From Casuarina equisetifolia (Eukaryota > Streptophyta > Magnoliopsida > Fagales > Casuarinaceae), in the NCBI GenBank assembly GCA_028551475.1, contig CM052356.1:21355884-21419883 (forward strand): a stretch of 64,000 bases of DNA, written 5' to 3'. The position numbers were made by a program, and so were the translations under genes. The stretch's first letter is position 1; each line of letters starts with the position of its first letter. The notes under the pieces were generated by a model. That model ran no database searches. It saw nothing but the letters and a program-made list of their open reading frames with translations, and was not told where the DNA came from. Shown here in pieces: positions 23,760 to 36,492 of this stretch.

Positions 23760-26700
23760 AAAACGACCTTGTCATCAAGGTTGAGAACAAAGGATAATGC
23801 CTATTAAAAAGATCAACAAAAATATAAGTAGCTTCTTGTAAAGGCAATCCTTGTCAATGAACTAAATACTCATGCTAGTTCTTTCTAATTCATTGCTCCA
23901 AGATTGCTTATGGGGATCGACTTATAACATTTTTAACCTGTAAGTAAACAGGAAGTTTTGCATGCATTAAAGTATTATCCCTAATGACTCATTTAGGAAT
24001 GGATACATGAAACACATTATGCACTTTAGAACATGGATGTGATTTTAAGTAATAAACAACTTCACCAATCCACTGTGAAATCTTAAAAGGGCCAAAACAG
24101 CGTGGAGACAACTTATGATTCTTTCTAACTACCTTTAAGGTCCCTTTATATGTCTACAAAATTAAATAAACAAAATCACTGTCCTAGAATGGCTCATCTT
24201 TCTAACCCACATCACATAGTTTCTTCATTTTGTTTTGCACCACTTGCAACCTTTCTTTGAGATCCTTTAGTATCTCATCTCTAGCTTTGAGCTATTGATC
24301 CATCATCTCTAAGGTTGAAGAACCAAGAATATAAGATAAGAGAGTGGAAGAAGCATGACCATAGACTATTTCATAGGGTGATTTGTGATGTGCTCCGTGG
24401 ATGCTGCTGTTATAATAGAACTCAATCCATGGTAACCATCTAACTCATTCTTTAGGATGGTCCCATGTAAAGTAACGAAGGTATACCTTAAGGGTTTTGT
24501 TAACCACTTCAATTTGTCTATTTGTTTATGGATGATAAGCAATAGAGAAATTGAACTTGGTACCTAGGAGCTCAAAGAGTTGCTACCAAAAGCTACTAGT
24601 AAAGACCACATCTCTATCACATACAATGTTTTTAGGTATGCCATAGAGCTTAAAGATATTTACAAAGAATACTTCTACTATACTAATTGTTGAATAAGGA
24701 TGAAAGATGGCTATGAAGTGAGTTGATTTGGACAACCTATCCACAATCACCATTATAACTTGCTTCCCTTTGGAAACTATCAAAACTTTTATAAAATCCA
24801 TAAAGATAGCTTCCCATACCTAAGTTAAGATCGATAAAGGCTGCATCAACCCATTTGGTATATTCTAAAATTTTACTTGCTAGTAGACAATACACTCTCT
24901 GACAAACTTCATGATTCGTTCTTTCATTTTTGGCCAATGGAACACAACCCTCACTCTTTGCCAAGTTTTATAGTAACCTTCATTCATTGTTCCATGTAGT
25001 TCTTACAGAATAATAAAAATCAAAGAAAAGTTCGTGCTTAAATAGATTTTGTTTTGAAAAAAAAATGATGCCATTTTTGTACTGCCAATTTTGCCCTATT
25101 GTTTCCATATCGATATGATTTAAAATGTCTTGAAGCTTTGGATTAATTTTAACCTCATCTTGAATGGTATTCAAAGGTTCTGAAACTAGTAGAACTATTG
25201 CCTTTAATTCAATCTTCTTTACTTGGGTGGAACTATTGGCTTCCCTATACTCCTATATGCTAGGAATATCACTACCTTGCTTATCTTTATGCTGAAGAGA
25301 CTGCTATAATGCAGCATAAGGAGTAGTATAAAGTGGATTACTACTTGTTGCTACTATACTTTCATCACTCTTTAAATTACCTAAGTACTATTGGAACAAA
25401 GTTCCCATAGAAGCTCTTTGCAAGGCCTTATTCGAGGACTTGAGAGTACTTCTTGTTGATCTTCATACAATCTAGATAAAGCATTAGCTGCTGTATTATC
25501 CTTACCAAGTCTATATTGTACTTCGAAGTCATAACTAACTAATTTCGTTAACCATCTTTGCTAAGCAAGAATAACTATTTTCTAATTCCATAAATTTTAA
25601 AGGCTTTGATGATATGTTTGGATAAAAAACCGAGTTCCTAACAAATACTGCCTCAATTTTTTAATAGCTAAAATAAGAGCTAAAAGCTTTTTTTCATACA
25701 TGGAAAGCAATAAGTTTTTTCCATGTAAGGCTTGGCTAAAAAATGCAATTGGCTGATGCTCCTAACTTAAAACCGCACCCACTCCCTTAAAGCTTGTATC
25801 ACATTTAACCATGAAAAGAAGAGAAAAATATGGGAGTTTTAACACAAAAGTTGTAGTCATCCTTGTTTTAAGTTATGTGAATGCTATTTTAGCTACATTT
25901 GTCCATCTAAAACCATCTTTTTTCAATAATTATGTCAATGAGGCAGCAACTACTCCATAATCCTTAATGAACTTTTTGTAATAACTTGTGAGGCAAAGAA
26001 ATCCTCTCAATTGCTTCACGTTTGTAGGAATTGGCCATTCTTTCATCACAGCAACCTTCTTAGGTTCCACTTCCACCCTTTGTTGAGTAATAGTGTGTCC
26101 CCAATAGTTGACTACAAAAGCCCTAAAAACACATTTTTCCCTTTTAACAAACAACTGATTGATCCTCAAAACTTCAAACATCAAACAAACATGCATAGTA
26201 TGCTCACGCCAGTCCTTATTATAAATAAGTATGTCATCGAAGAAGACTAATACAAATTGGCTTAAGAAGTCCTTAAAAATCTTGTTCATCAAACTTTGAA
26301 ATATTGAAGGAGTATTAGGAAGGTCGAAAGACATTACTAAAAATTCATAATGACCTTGGAAAGTTTGAAAAGTAGTTTTAGCCATATCTTGTTCCTTCAT
26401 TCGAATTTGGTGGTAACTAGATCGAAGATCCGACTTTGTAAATAACTTTGCCCCATGTAATTCATCTAGTAGTTCATCAACTATAGGTATAGGAAATCCA
26501 TCTTTAATAGTCTCCTTATTTAAAGACCTATACTCCACACACATTTGCCAAGACCTATCCTTTTTTTACTAGAATGACTGGTGAAGAGAACAGGCTATTG
26601 TTGTCTCGGATTACCTTTTTTGCTAACAAGTCTTGTACTAGTTTTTCAATCTCTTGTTTCTGCACATAAGGATAGCTATAGGGCTTGCTATGAACAAATT

Positions 26701-27670
26701 TTGATTCATCTTTCAAAAGGATTTGATGCTCATGAGCCCTGAGTAGTGGTAGTCCATGGGGTTTCTAAAATAGATCCCCATATTCAACCAATAAGGTTAT
26801 AAAGGGTTGTGGCCAAGTTTGTTGTTGTTGTTGCATACTTTTTGTTGTCATTAATTTAAGTTGTACAATTACACCTTTTTGTTGGTATCCCAAAAGTTTA
26901 CTTAATTTAGAGGGCTTCGCCAATTTATCACCCAATTTAGGATCACTATTCAATTGTACCTTGCTACCATTCAATTGGAAAGACATTTGTAGCTTAGAAA
27001 ACTCCTAAGTAATCTTCCCCAATGTAGCAAGCCATTGAATACCAAGGATGACCCCTAATTTAGGAAGTGGCAAAATGAAAAAATCAACTTCCATTTTGAT
27101 TCCTTGCAGTTTTAACTCAACTCCTTTGCACAATCCTCCTCCAGCAATTCTTTCCCCATTAGCTACTTCCACATTAAACTTTTTTGCAATCACGGGTTGT
27201 AAATTTAGTGTCTAAGCTACCTTATTACTCACAAAATTATGAGTGCTATCGAAATCTATTGGAATAGGAACTTTGAGTTTTAGATTTTCCATATCCCCCC
27301 AAAACCTCATAGTTTGAGGGTAGTACACATTAAACACAATAGCTAAAGATAACATCTTAAGCTTTCCCAAGTCAATCTCCACCTCTCCTTCATACTCATC
27401 AAACTCTTCTTTGGGTAATAATCCTTTTAGTAGAAACAATTTCTTGCAACGATGATCAGATAAATACTTGTCATCACAATTAAAACATAATCCCCTAGCC
27501 TTTATGTCCATAATTTGTGGTTGTGTAAGCCTTTTGACAGGTATTCTATGTTGGTTTTCCCCAAATCTAGCCCATGTATCTCCTTCTCCATTCAACCTCT
27601 TCATATTAGAATGAAAAGTGTTTCTATTGGCCATTTCCGAATTTATTAGAATAGTGTTTCTATTGGCCAT
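23760..27670 (-). pseudogene. Broken gag-pol of the Ty3/gypsy element
   Basis: Open segments on the minus strand, in order, are as follows. 27670-27212 holds a CFNC...HRC knuckle near 27487-27446 and the start of a retropepsin. Its active-site region reads IDFDSTHNF instead of the usual Asp-Ser-Gly. 27193-27005 continues the protease (GVILGIQWLATLG). 26986-26765 is a connector. 26544-25930 is reverse transcriptase with FFDD at 26244-26233. 25174-24583 holds frameshifted integrase zinc-binding and core pieces (VDRLSKSTHF; CDRDVVFTS). Near 24460-24050 there are further integrase and FHVS segments. Many stops and frame changes exclude function. Confidence 0.85.
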
Positions 27671-27690
27671 TTCCGAATTTTCATCAAATT
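27619..27690. repeat. 36-bp tandem duplication in the gypsy gag remnant
   Basis: Two adjacent copies share GTGTTTCTATTGGCCATTTC followed by CGAATTT. On the minus strand this repeats the peptide MANRNT within the gag remnant. It is a local duplication in dead TE sequence. Confidence 0.85.
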
Positions 27691-27720
27691 TAAATTACCG
27701 TTTTGCTTTTGCACTTCATC

Positions 27721-29046
27721 AAAGAATGTGGATTCGTCCAGAATATCTACTAACCCAAGTTCGTTCAACGGTTGGTCCACAATCAACCAGGGCAGTTCCG
27801 ATCAGGTAAACCTTGTACTCGAAGCCATCTGAAATAAGTTTACTAGGTTAGAGAGATGGATCTTTTTCTTTTTGTCAACGTTCAACAGTTGGTCAACAAT
27901 CCACAGTCGACCAGCGTTCTGGAAGAACATTGAGTTTGGGTCACAGGCACTAAGTAGTGAGTGGAGTGGGGCACAAAGCCATCCGACTGGTAGGCTTTGA
28001 CTGAGGGGGCAATCCATTCGAGACGTGGGCTACAAAAAATAGGTTCGGATTGCAAGTTGGAGAGAAACAGGTGCCAATATTTTCACGTTAAAGTAAAATC
28101 CGAGTTTGTCAGCTTGTTATGCTTGTCTTGACGATTCAGAATTGAATTGAGAATGAAGTGGTTGAAAGCTTTGGCTGAACGCTTCAGAGGGGAAGGGATG
28201 GGTGGACCCAGTAATGATTCTTAGTTTTTCTATTCACACTTCATCATGAGTCACAGCCGGACCCCTTAACAAACAAGATAACAATGAACCATGAAGAGCC
28301 CGGAGGGGGGCAAGGAGTGTTGAAAGAATATTCCACCGAAATCCCTCAGAAGCACCAATTTTGACACCATGAATCCATCCAGCTTCTGAGCTAATCATAT
28401 CCTCATGTTTTTCACATGCCCTCCAACGTCCAAGTCATCCCGCCTCCCCTCCCCCTTCCTCTCAAATCACATCTCCAAGTCGCCCAACTTGCAAACAGAA
28501 TGATTTCCAACCTTTTCACTTCTCGCTTCCAAACAAAAACCATGTCCTCTATTTTCCTTTTCAATTACTGAAAGCAAACAAAAACAGTTGTCCACTCTGT
28601 CCACCGGCATCTTATGAACTCTACCCTTCCATTTTATGAAATGTAGCAAAAGATGTCCACAAGGAGAGATGATATTCTCTTCCGTTTCCAGTTTATAATT
28701 TAAATGCATGTCATTCCTCACATTTTCTTTCATTCTCTCCCTTGTTTCCAATTCCATCACAACAAACGACAGCATCTCTCATCCCTCTTCTGAGAAACCC
28801 CCCATTGTCCCACTGTACACTACCTAAATTATTTTCAGTTCTATTCTAAAAAGAAAAAGAAACCGAACTTAAAAGAGGAAAAACGATATTTAAAAGGGAA
28901 AAAAAATAAATTAAGAAAAAAAAAAAGTAGCATCCCTTTCTTCTTCTTCTTTGTCGTTTCTATGCTTAAACCAAGTCCCTTTGAAGGTCGGGACTCATTT
29001 CCCAATCTACACGATGAGAGCTAGGACTATAGATTAGTCTGTTTGC
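27721..29046. other. Spacer between the gypsy relic and the MYB gene
   Basis: 27721-28380 shows diverged internal repeats (CAACGGTTGGTCCACAATC-like and CAACAGTTGGTCAACAATC-like). A minus-strand TGGTGTCAAAATTGGTGC at about 28355-28372 resembles a retroelement primer-binding site, but no LTR beside it can be verified. 28400-28800 is C/T-rich with no gene. The last 200-250 bp are probably the MYB 3' untranslated region. A 102-codon minus-strand frame (28467-28775) has no recognisable domain. Confidence 0.4.
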
Positions 29047-29967
29047 CTACTCGATCTTGCTAATCCCAATTCGTTTCACCACGGCGTTCCTAACAGCCTC
29101 CGTCTGCAAATTACACAGCCCGTTGTGCTGAATCCCAGACATGTAATTCCTCACTTCATCTCTGATCATTTCTTGCATCACGGTCAAGAACTCCTCGCTG
29201 AAGAACTGCTTGTCGGACCCGGTCGGAGCTGCTCCCGCCATCGTTTGCTGCATCGACAACGCTGGTTGCACCACTTGAGTGGGGCTCGCAGCCTGATTCG
29301 CTACCGCACTGTGGTTCGAAACCTCGCACGTGTCTGATCCTGGCAGGCATAGACTCAAAGAGGTAGGCGGATCCATATTGGAAGACGACGCCTCAACATG
29401 CCTAGTAGGCGGAACCAAAGAACCAGTCCTCGCGAAAGGTCTGTAGACGCGCGAAGGTGACAGACCCGGTAAACTCGAATCGCTCAAATCGGATCCTGAA
29501 GGGCTACCGGGGTTTAGGTACAGACCCGATACGGCGGTACCCGATCCCGTACCCGCACCGACACTAGCCGATCGTTTGAGAGGCTGGTGCGCATAAGCGT
29601 CATCGCTTAAATCTTCTGTCATGGACGAGCATTTGCGTTTGAGGGTGGAGTTCCAGTGGTTCTTGATGGCGTTATCGGTGCGACCATTGAGAAGGCGAGC
29701 TATGGTAGCCCACTTGTTGCCAAACCTGGCATGGGCCCTGATGATGGTATCGTCCTCCTCCGGCGTGAAGGCTCGGTGCTCCACCTCCGGGGATAGCTGG
29801 TTGCACCAACGTAGACGGCAAGACTTGCCAGATCGGCCGGGAATCGACTTGCTGATCAGAGACCAGTTCCGTGGACCGTATGTTTGGACGAGTCGCTGCA
29901 AGGCTTCGTCTTCTTCAGGGCTCCATGGACCTTTTATCCGATCCACATCTTTCCTTGTGGACGCCAT
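29047..29967 (-). CDS. R2R3-MYB transcription factor, subgroup 22 (MYB44/70/73/77 group)
   Basis: A single exon encodes 306 residues. The ATG at 29967 (MASTRKD) is preferred over an in-frame ATG 33 nt upstream because family members begin just before the R2 repeat. R2 spans about 12-62 and R3 about 64-112, with the regular Trp residues and the group-typical [20 protein letters not shown]. Subgroup-22 signatures follow: [19 protein letters not shown] (147-165), an EAR-like LSLCL (204-208) and a C-terminal [17 protein letters not shown] (260-276). Family knowledge: these nuclear factors act in ABA, auxin and stress responses, often as repressors, and the genes lack introns, as here. The N terminus and the IGISKIE ending look closer to MYB70/MYB73 than MYB44, but the exact orthologue is not resolvable here. 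Confidence 0.95.
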   Translation of the reverse strand: MASTRKDVDRIKGPWSPEEDEALQRLVQTYGPRNWSLISKSIPGRSGKSCRLRWCNQLSPEVEHRAFTPEEDDTIIRAHARFGNKWATIARLLNGRTDNAIKNHWNSTLKRKCSSMTEDLSDDAYAHQPLKRSASVGAGTGSGTAVSGLYLNPGSPSGSDLSDSSLPGLSPSRVYRPFARTGSLVPPTRHVEASSSNMDPPTSLSLCLPGSDTCEVSNHSAVANQAASPTQVVQPALSMQQTMAGAAPTGSDKQFFSEEFLTVMQEMIRDEVRNYMSGIQHNGLCNLQTEAVRNAVVKRIGISKIE

Positions 29968-30071
29968 GGAAGGGAAAGTCAAAACTAGAATTTGGAACAA
30001 AAGAAGGTTATAGATATCGTTTATCTGGATATTTGAAACGGAAAATAGACTGTGGTGCAGGGAAGGGGTTT

Positions 30072-30074
<3 letters not shown>

Positions 30075-30125
<51 letters not shown>
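30075..30125. repeat. (GA)n tract in the MYB 5' leader
   Basis: About 25 GA units read as (CT)n on the MYB-coding strand and lie 108-158 bp upstream of the ATG, between it and the TATA box. The tract is therefore probably transcribed in the 5' leader. CT/GA tracts near plant start sites are common and can bind BASIC PENTACYSTEINE proteins; that role here is inference. Confidence 0.95.
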
Positions 30126-30130
<5 letters not shown>

Positions 30131-30198
30131 TATGTCTTGTTGGGAGGCCGAGCCCCGCCTTGTTCTGAGAGCGAGAAGGGAGCAGTGAGAATGGGAGC

Positions 30199-30208
30199 GT
30201 ATATATAG
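30199..30208 (-). promoter_or_regulatory. TATA box of the MYB gene
   Basis: CTATATATAC on the minus strand lies about 235 bp upstream of the MYB start codon. It predicts a leader near 200 nt that includes the CT tract. No competing TATA motif is closer to the gene. Confidence 0.6.
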
Positions 30209-31838
30209 GAAAGGATAAGGATGACTGGTTGCGCCGGTGGTAGTGACCGGTCTCGGCCGTTGAGAGATTAGGATTCTTCCAGGCAAGGCAGTTACCAGCA
30301 TACAGCTGTCAAACCGACACGCGTCGCGTCGTAGGCCTTCCAGCTTACACGTATAATCACTATCCCACTCGATTCCGCTGAAAACTGGCTTACGTACTCA
30401 ACCGACTACACGCGACGTCTAATTCACACCATAACAATAAACCCACATTATTAGAGACAACAGGATCGCAGATCCGTGACATCCATAATCTAGTGGGCGT
30501 ATGACCAACCATATCCCACGTACCAATAATCTTTCCAATTCTAACGATTCTTTTTTTCTTTCTTTCTTTCTTTCATTCACTATTAGTTAGAGTAAGCGCA
30601 ATCAGATCTAATTTTAAGAAAAAAAAAGTATATATGATTATTATTAGTTAAATTATTTTTAACATATATATAAGATCTAAAAAAGAAGTTATGTAGTTGA
30701 AATAGTAGAAACAAACAAAAAAAAAATTGTTAGAATTTAAAGTAATTGTGTAGCTTGAAACAGAGCATGAGAAATCGGTGGCCACCGGAAATCCAAAAAA
30801 ATCCGGTATGGAGATGCTTAAAGGCCGTTATGGAAGTTAAAAGGGGAGGTTAAATTCAAAACAGCGAACGTTCGTTTAAGACGACAGTTCAAGTAATATT
30901 CAAAAAATTAAAAGATACGGTTGGGAGTGCGGATGGGAGCGGATGACTTTGACCGAGCCAGGCTGGAGAGCAATTTCGAGGAAGGGGATATTTTGGCGAA
31001 GAAAAGGACGCACGGAACTGCTGAGCTGGCCCCTAACACGACAAATTTCAGTAGCAGAATTGGGGGACGAACCAAACTGCTATCTTGTCAGGCCAGCCTG
31101 TCAACCTAGTCCCACTCAACCAGTACCCCAACGGCATACTCCCTTCCTTCGCCACGTGCCAGTCACGCACTCGGCCTTCCTGAACTGCCAGAACGGACTC
31201 CACCGTCTTCACCTGCTTTACAATAATAATCTCTCTCTCTCTCTTTCTGACTCTTATCGTCATTCACGAGGCTCTTCGTAATTATCTCTCAATTTTTTGC
31301 TTTCGGCTGCCATGCTTAAATTAAGTAGGAATTACAGGCTAGAGAGTACTAGATCGACATAATTGATGCCCCGCAGTTAGTAAAATTCTCATAACGACTT
31401 GAGACGTCCATATTCCGGGGGGGGGGGGTGTGCTCATGTTTTAGCCCTGAATAATAATAATAATAATAATAAATGTTTTCGTTAGATGTAACAAACGAGC
31501 GTGTGTACGAGATCCAAAATTCAGAAGCTTTTATAGTCGTCCTTTCCGAATATTTGTTGAGAGACACAAGCTTAAGGATCCATGGGGCCATATACGGCTC
31601 CCTCAAGCTGCAAATAAATACTGAATAAACAAAAGCGGTTGAACAAGTGGTGTGTGGCCACGCAAAGAGGGGCGTGGGAAGAAGATTGGGAAGACCAAAC
31701 GGAAAAAACGGAAAAGCGGAAGAGGAAAGCAACAAAAACAGAAAGCAGAAAAGGAGCGGGGAGTACCAATTTTCAACATGCAAAATCGTTACCGGGTAAC
31801 AGCTGTATTGAGCTCCTCGCGGCCACACATACCCAGTC
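30209..31838. other. MYB upstream region and spacer
   Basis: The part nearest the TATA box should be the MYB promoter. The rest holds T/C-rich and A/T-rich stretches, a G10 run at about 31419-31428 and an (AAT)7 repeat at about 31451-31472. The longer open frames on both strands (31349-31855, 31639-31953) have no recognisable domain and overlap each other, so I do not call them. Confidence 0.4.
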
Positions 31839-31839
31839 T

Positions 31840-31980
31840 CACGTGCCACGCGCACCCATCCTTTACCTAACCCTGTCCTTTAGCCGTACCGGCACGTTTC
31901 CGAGAAACTCTTCACGTGACTTAGCCCGACACACGTGTGCACGCTCATGTTAGGTCCGCGACCCTTGGGTTATAAAATAT
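31840..31980 (+). promoter_or_regulatory. Three G-boxes followed by a TATA box, no gene assigned
   Basis: Perfect CACGTG hexamers occur at 31840-31845, 31913-31918 and 31932-31937, followed by TATAAAATAT at 31971-31980. The arrangement looks like a plant promoter controlled by bZIP/ABF or bHLH factors. No convincing coding region starts within the next kilobase; open frames there begin with non-ATG codons and lack domains. It could drive a non-coding transcript, be the remnant of a lost gene, or be chance. Confidence 0.4.
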
Positions 31981-34871
31981 AATTTTGGCACGAGTCGTAG
32001 ACCTAATCTTAATCCTGAAAACTGCTGGTGCATATCACGAGTACACACTCCGATTGGAGATGTTCAATCTCGCTACATATTTCGGTTCTATTAGGCGACA
32101 GCTCTTCCTGTGTCGTTCAGAATGGTCCCCTTGTGCTTTTGTATGGCCTTTTGCCACCATTTTTTCTGCCTTGGATCCTCACTACCATGCGCTGTTCCGG
32201 TGGTTTTTTTTGTTATGGGACAACCCGTGGTGGTGTCAGTCAACTCGGTCCTTCAAGGTAGAACCTTAAAAGGTTTGGATCAACCCTTTAATAAAATATC
32301 AGCTCAAGGAATGTGATTCGTATTAAGCTGGCAACCTCACATGATACACTGATACAGGAGGAAGGAGGCTGTTTCCTAGCTATCGGGCCCTCGATTCGGG
32401 AGCTCTGCTCATTATTTAAAAACAAACAGAGCAGCTCTCTTTGGGTACTAATCACTCAAACGAAAACAAATTAACAAGTACATAACACAAGCAACTAACT
32501 ACACACGAACCATAAAACCTAAAAGCGATTAGAAAGAGATGCCAGAAAAACTGTTCATTATTCTAAAGGTCAAAAAAGTGTTTTTAAGGACGAAGAATGA
32601 TCTGAATGTAAAGTTTGATCCATACGCTGCCCTACAATGGATTCTCTATTATCGTATTGGCATATTCCTCATCTAAAATATACAACTTAATAGGATATCA
32701 TGATTGCCGCGCTGCGGCGCTGAATCATGGACGGCGTAGGCACATTAAAAGACAGTGAAAGAGAGTAGTAGGTGCATATGCATTCAAATGACAGACCCCA
32801 ATAATTCAGAATAATCAAACTGCTGGAGTCTTTTGAGCCGGCCTAAGATGTCTTAGGCCTATTTAAAGATTAGTTTTCTTTGTTAATAACTTATTATATA
32901 GTAATTACATGATATTAGGTTCTGAGGTGATAAAATGCATTAGTTTTATAAAGATAAATCAAATCCTACAAGTAACTTCAGATTTTGTTTCAGCTGTATT
33001 CCTTTTACTTTTATTTTGTTAATGCTTTTTCTCACGGTTTCTCTCTCTTGAATTATTGCAGCGGTCGGCAGTAACTTCACAAAAGAAAAGCCGATAAATA
33101 TTTGAAGATTTTCATGGGAATTGGGCGGTTGGGCAGTAGCGTTGAGCGGCTCCGAGGCGTGTTACGTGGCAGGACATTAAACGTGAGAGGGGTAATTGCT
33201 CAATCATGCTACAAATCTGCCACGAGGGGAGAGGCCTTTGATTCGTCCGTTATGGAGTGACGTGGCCAGTACACTAACGGACCTAACTGAAGCAAAATTT
33301 GAAATGGTGCTGCCAGCTACATCCCACTTCACGGTTCCCGAAAGAATCATATCCTGGGGATTCGCGTCGAAGTGGGTCCCGCTTTACATGATTTTCCGCT
33401 ACATGTATCTCCCGTACGACGTGACTTGGTGACGTATGACACACACAATTTAACTGTTCTGATTTCGGGAAGAGAGCGAAGAGCGAGCACTTAATTGTTT
33501 GCTGCGGGCTTTGATTGTCGCAACAAATCCCTCCCCCACCGCTTTGGTTTTAAGTGGCAAACAAAAATATTATATGATTTTCCTTTAATGGCTGAAATTG
33601 ATGTTTTGATGCTCTCCTTATCCACTTCCTAATAATTCTATGTAACACGTCATATTTTTATACTCTATGAAAAGGAAATTTAATATAGTAAAGCCAGGAA
33701 TACGCTTTGTAGATACCGTGGGACTATATTTCACAAAATTAAAGATTAACTACTTAACACATTTATCTCCTGGTTTTCAACTGCTGCTAGAGATTAATCA
33801 AAAGAAACTTTACCATCAGTAAGATGAAAGACGCAATTGACTTTCAATTTTGCATATCAAACAGGGGATAAAGTTCTATCCACATCTATTTGTCCCCTTT
33901 ATAATGTATTCCTTGCACGTACCCTTTTTTTTTCTTTTCTTTTTTCTTTTTTCTTTTTTCCTCAATAGACTCCTTTATTTATGGGGGTACAAGGAATTAA
34001 TTATTATTATATTGAACCGGAACATCATATACAAATAAGTAATAGTACATAAAATAGACCTCAAAATGATAGATAATTGAACCGTGAAATGGTTGATAGA
34101 AAAACCACAAATGCGGATTGGAGATTATAATCACATGTCACTTCTTTACAACTTAAAACATTTTATCTAAATACACTCTTATCACAAAGTAAAATATGTG
34201 TAAGATAGATTGTGATCAACTGGATAATATATCTCATCACAATTCCTTAAAAGAAATTTTCCTACAAATTTAATAAACATCAAAATGGTAGGTTTTGATG
34301 AACCAAACAATGGTTCTCATCGTAGTCTCTTAAATAGTTTGAATTTATAAAACTAAACAAGTTGATATTTTGATTGTCATATCAAAGAAGAATATCAAAA
34401 ATAACTTTCCATTTGCAAATAAGCCACTTAATAAGAGTCAAGTGATCTTTCACTATGTAGTTATTTACTACCATTACTGCTTATTTAATGCCTAGTTTGT
34501 TGGTCATATTGAATATAACGGTTCTTGCTTAGGATATACTGCATGAAAAATAACTATCCATTTTGTTTCATGCTAGAGAATAATCAGGAGATAATCAATG
34601 ACTAATAGGTAAAGAAACTTAATTGGTTTGAGATTAATATATTGAAAATATTAGAAGATACTTGATTAGCCAACATACTTTTTCTTTTTATTTTTTAAAG
34701 CCTTCAGTTTAAGTTACATAAATTTCTCCTCGTAAAATTATTGCACAAACATGCAGTCTATCATGAAGCCCGACATCACGCAAATAAAATATTATCTCAC
34801 TCGAATGGTCATTGATTTTTGAGTACAATTCTTCATTATAATTAATGTTCTAGATTTTTTCTCATCATAAT

Positions 34872-34874
<3 letters not shown>

Positions 34875-34906
<32 letters not shown>
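34875..34906. repeat. (TA)16 microsatellite
   Basis: An uninterrupted run of 16 TA units in A/T-rich spacer. Confidence 0.95.
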
Positions 34907-34910
<4 letters not shown>

Positions 34911-36466
34911 CAATGTAGCGGCTTCCATTTTTTTATTCTGTAACACCCCGTTAAGTAAATGACAGCTATGGTTGACAAAGGACCTTGAAATAAGGATGCC
35001 ACCCTTTTGTTAGGTTGTACAAGCGTAAGACGTTTCATAATCTTGAAACAGACAAAAGTCTGTCAACTATTACAGGGTTAAGTTCACATCTACAACAGGT
35101 ATCTTATAACTAATAAAATCACTCTCCATGCATTTTTATAGTCAACATCGGCAATAAATTCATTTGAGTCACTGCCTGGGACCTTTTGAAAATATTCGAA
35201 TTTAGAACCTCTTGTACTCTCTTCCTATAATGAATGTTCCTTAAAAACTACTAAGATATTTGGTGGAACTCAAACTACCCACAGAGCAAATTAAGATATT
35301 TTTCTTCTGTGAAAATTGACAGCACATAAGAACAGTATTAACTATGAATAAGCTGGTTGGCTAGATTACCTACTACTATTAGCAACAATTGCTGTAGTTC
35401 TCCGCCATTATTGTCAAGGAAAGTTACAGATGGGCTTCTTTCTCCTACTTTATTTTTCAAATTTAACATGATGATGCCCAGCAAAGATATGATAAGTCGA
35501 AGAAGCAGATCAAAGGCTCAACTTATTGTCTGGAAATCAATTTTCTCCGACAACTGAATACAACCAGAAGTGAATCAGAGGATAATGAGACTTGAGATCT
35601 CGCGCGTCACATCGGAAGTCTTAGCGGACACAGTACTGAGAGTAGAGATCTAAATGGGCATGGAGATGGAAAAGTCGTCAAAAGTCCTTGGATTCCTTAC
35701 GACGCCTATATGCTTCTTCGAACCATGGACAGATCCCTTAGCCATCCCAACCATCCACCTCTCTCAAAAAAAAGCTGTACTTTTGATGCTACTGATAAAG
35801 GGTTTGATTACTGCAGTGTTGGAATCTTTCTTTGAAAGGTAAAAGGGGACGGAACGAAGAGCAATACAACGGCAAGGGTATCGCTTGCCGGAAGAGAAAG
35901 AAAAGAACGGAATCATGGTCTTGCTTTTCCAGAAAACGAACAGAAAGATGGTGCAGAAGATAGCACGTTGGATATATTTGGGTTCACGTATTCAGTCATC
36001 TGGATCAAAATAGTAAGGGAATATCACAGAAATCTGCCTTGACTTAGTAATGGAATGGAATAAAATTGGTTGTTGTTGTTGTTGTTTTTTTTTTTTCCTT
36101 TTTCTTATTATGGGTACGACAAAGAAAAATTCTGCGAGATAAGGAATAAAGCAACCTACAAGGAGTTCTTACCCGATCCTCTTCACTTGGCAGCCTTTAA
36201 CAACAGGACCCCCGTCACATCTACGCTGCAAATCCCCAGACACATGGACGCCATTACTCTTAATGCTTTCTAAATTTGAATTTTACAACGTTCGTACGGT
36301 AGAAATCTGCAAGTTCATCTATTCATTAAGGTGGGTTTGCCGCCACCTACTATTTGATTAGGATGGTAAATGAACAGTTGTAATGCATGACAGGGATTGT
36401 CATAGACTAGGTTGAATTCGTCATGCATTTATTACATTATTTCCTTTCCGCGTTTCTTACATGGCA

Positions 36467-36492
36467 AAACCAAACCAAACCAAACCAAACCC
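36467..36492. repeat. AAACC tandem repeat
   Basis: Five copies of AAACC lie in spacer. The unit differs from the plant telomere unit (AAACCCT), so this is not an interstitial telomere array. Confidence 0.85.

Larger units (their letters stand above)
23250..27720 (-). mobile_element. Truncated Ty3/gypsy LTR retrotransposon
   Basis: On the minus strand the order is zinc knuckle, protease, reverse transcriptase, integrase, an FHVS-type C-terminal segment, then an LTR-like region. This is the order of Ty3/gypsy, and the HNVFHVS ending suggests a chromovirus-like lineage. The LTR-like block near 23250-23640 has no counterpart to the right of 27700, and most of gag is missing. The element therefore lost its 5' end and is a relic. 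Both outer boundaries are approximate. Confidence 0.85.

Noticed and set aside
28355-28372. Primer-binding site defining a 5' LTR for the gypsy relic
   Set aside because: Sequence to its right shows no similarity to the LTR-like block at 23250-23640, so the link is not supported.
29125-29337. Plus-strand frames over the MYB gene
   Set aside because: They are shadows of the G/C-rich minus-strand coding sequence.
31985-32316. Coding region downstream of the triple G-box
   Set aside because: Frames start with non-ATG codons, overlap each other and carry no recognisable domain.
36467-36492. Interstitial telomere repeat
   Set aside because: The unit is AAACC, not AAACCCT, and there are only about five copies.
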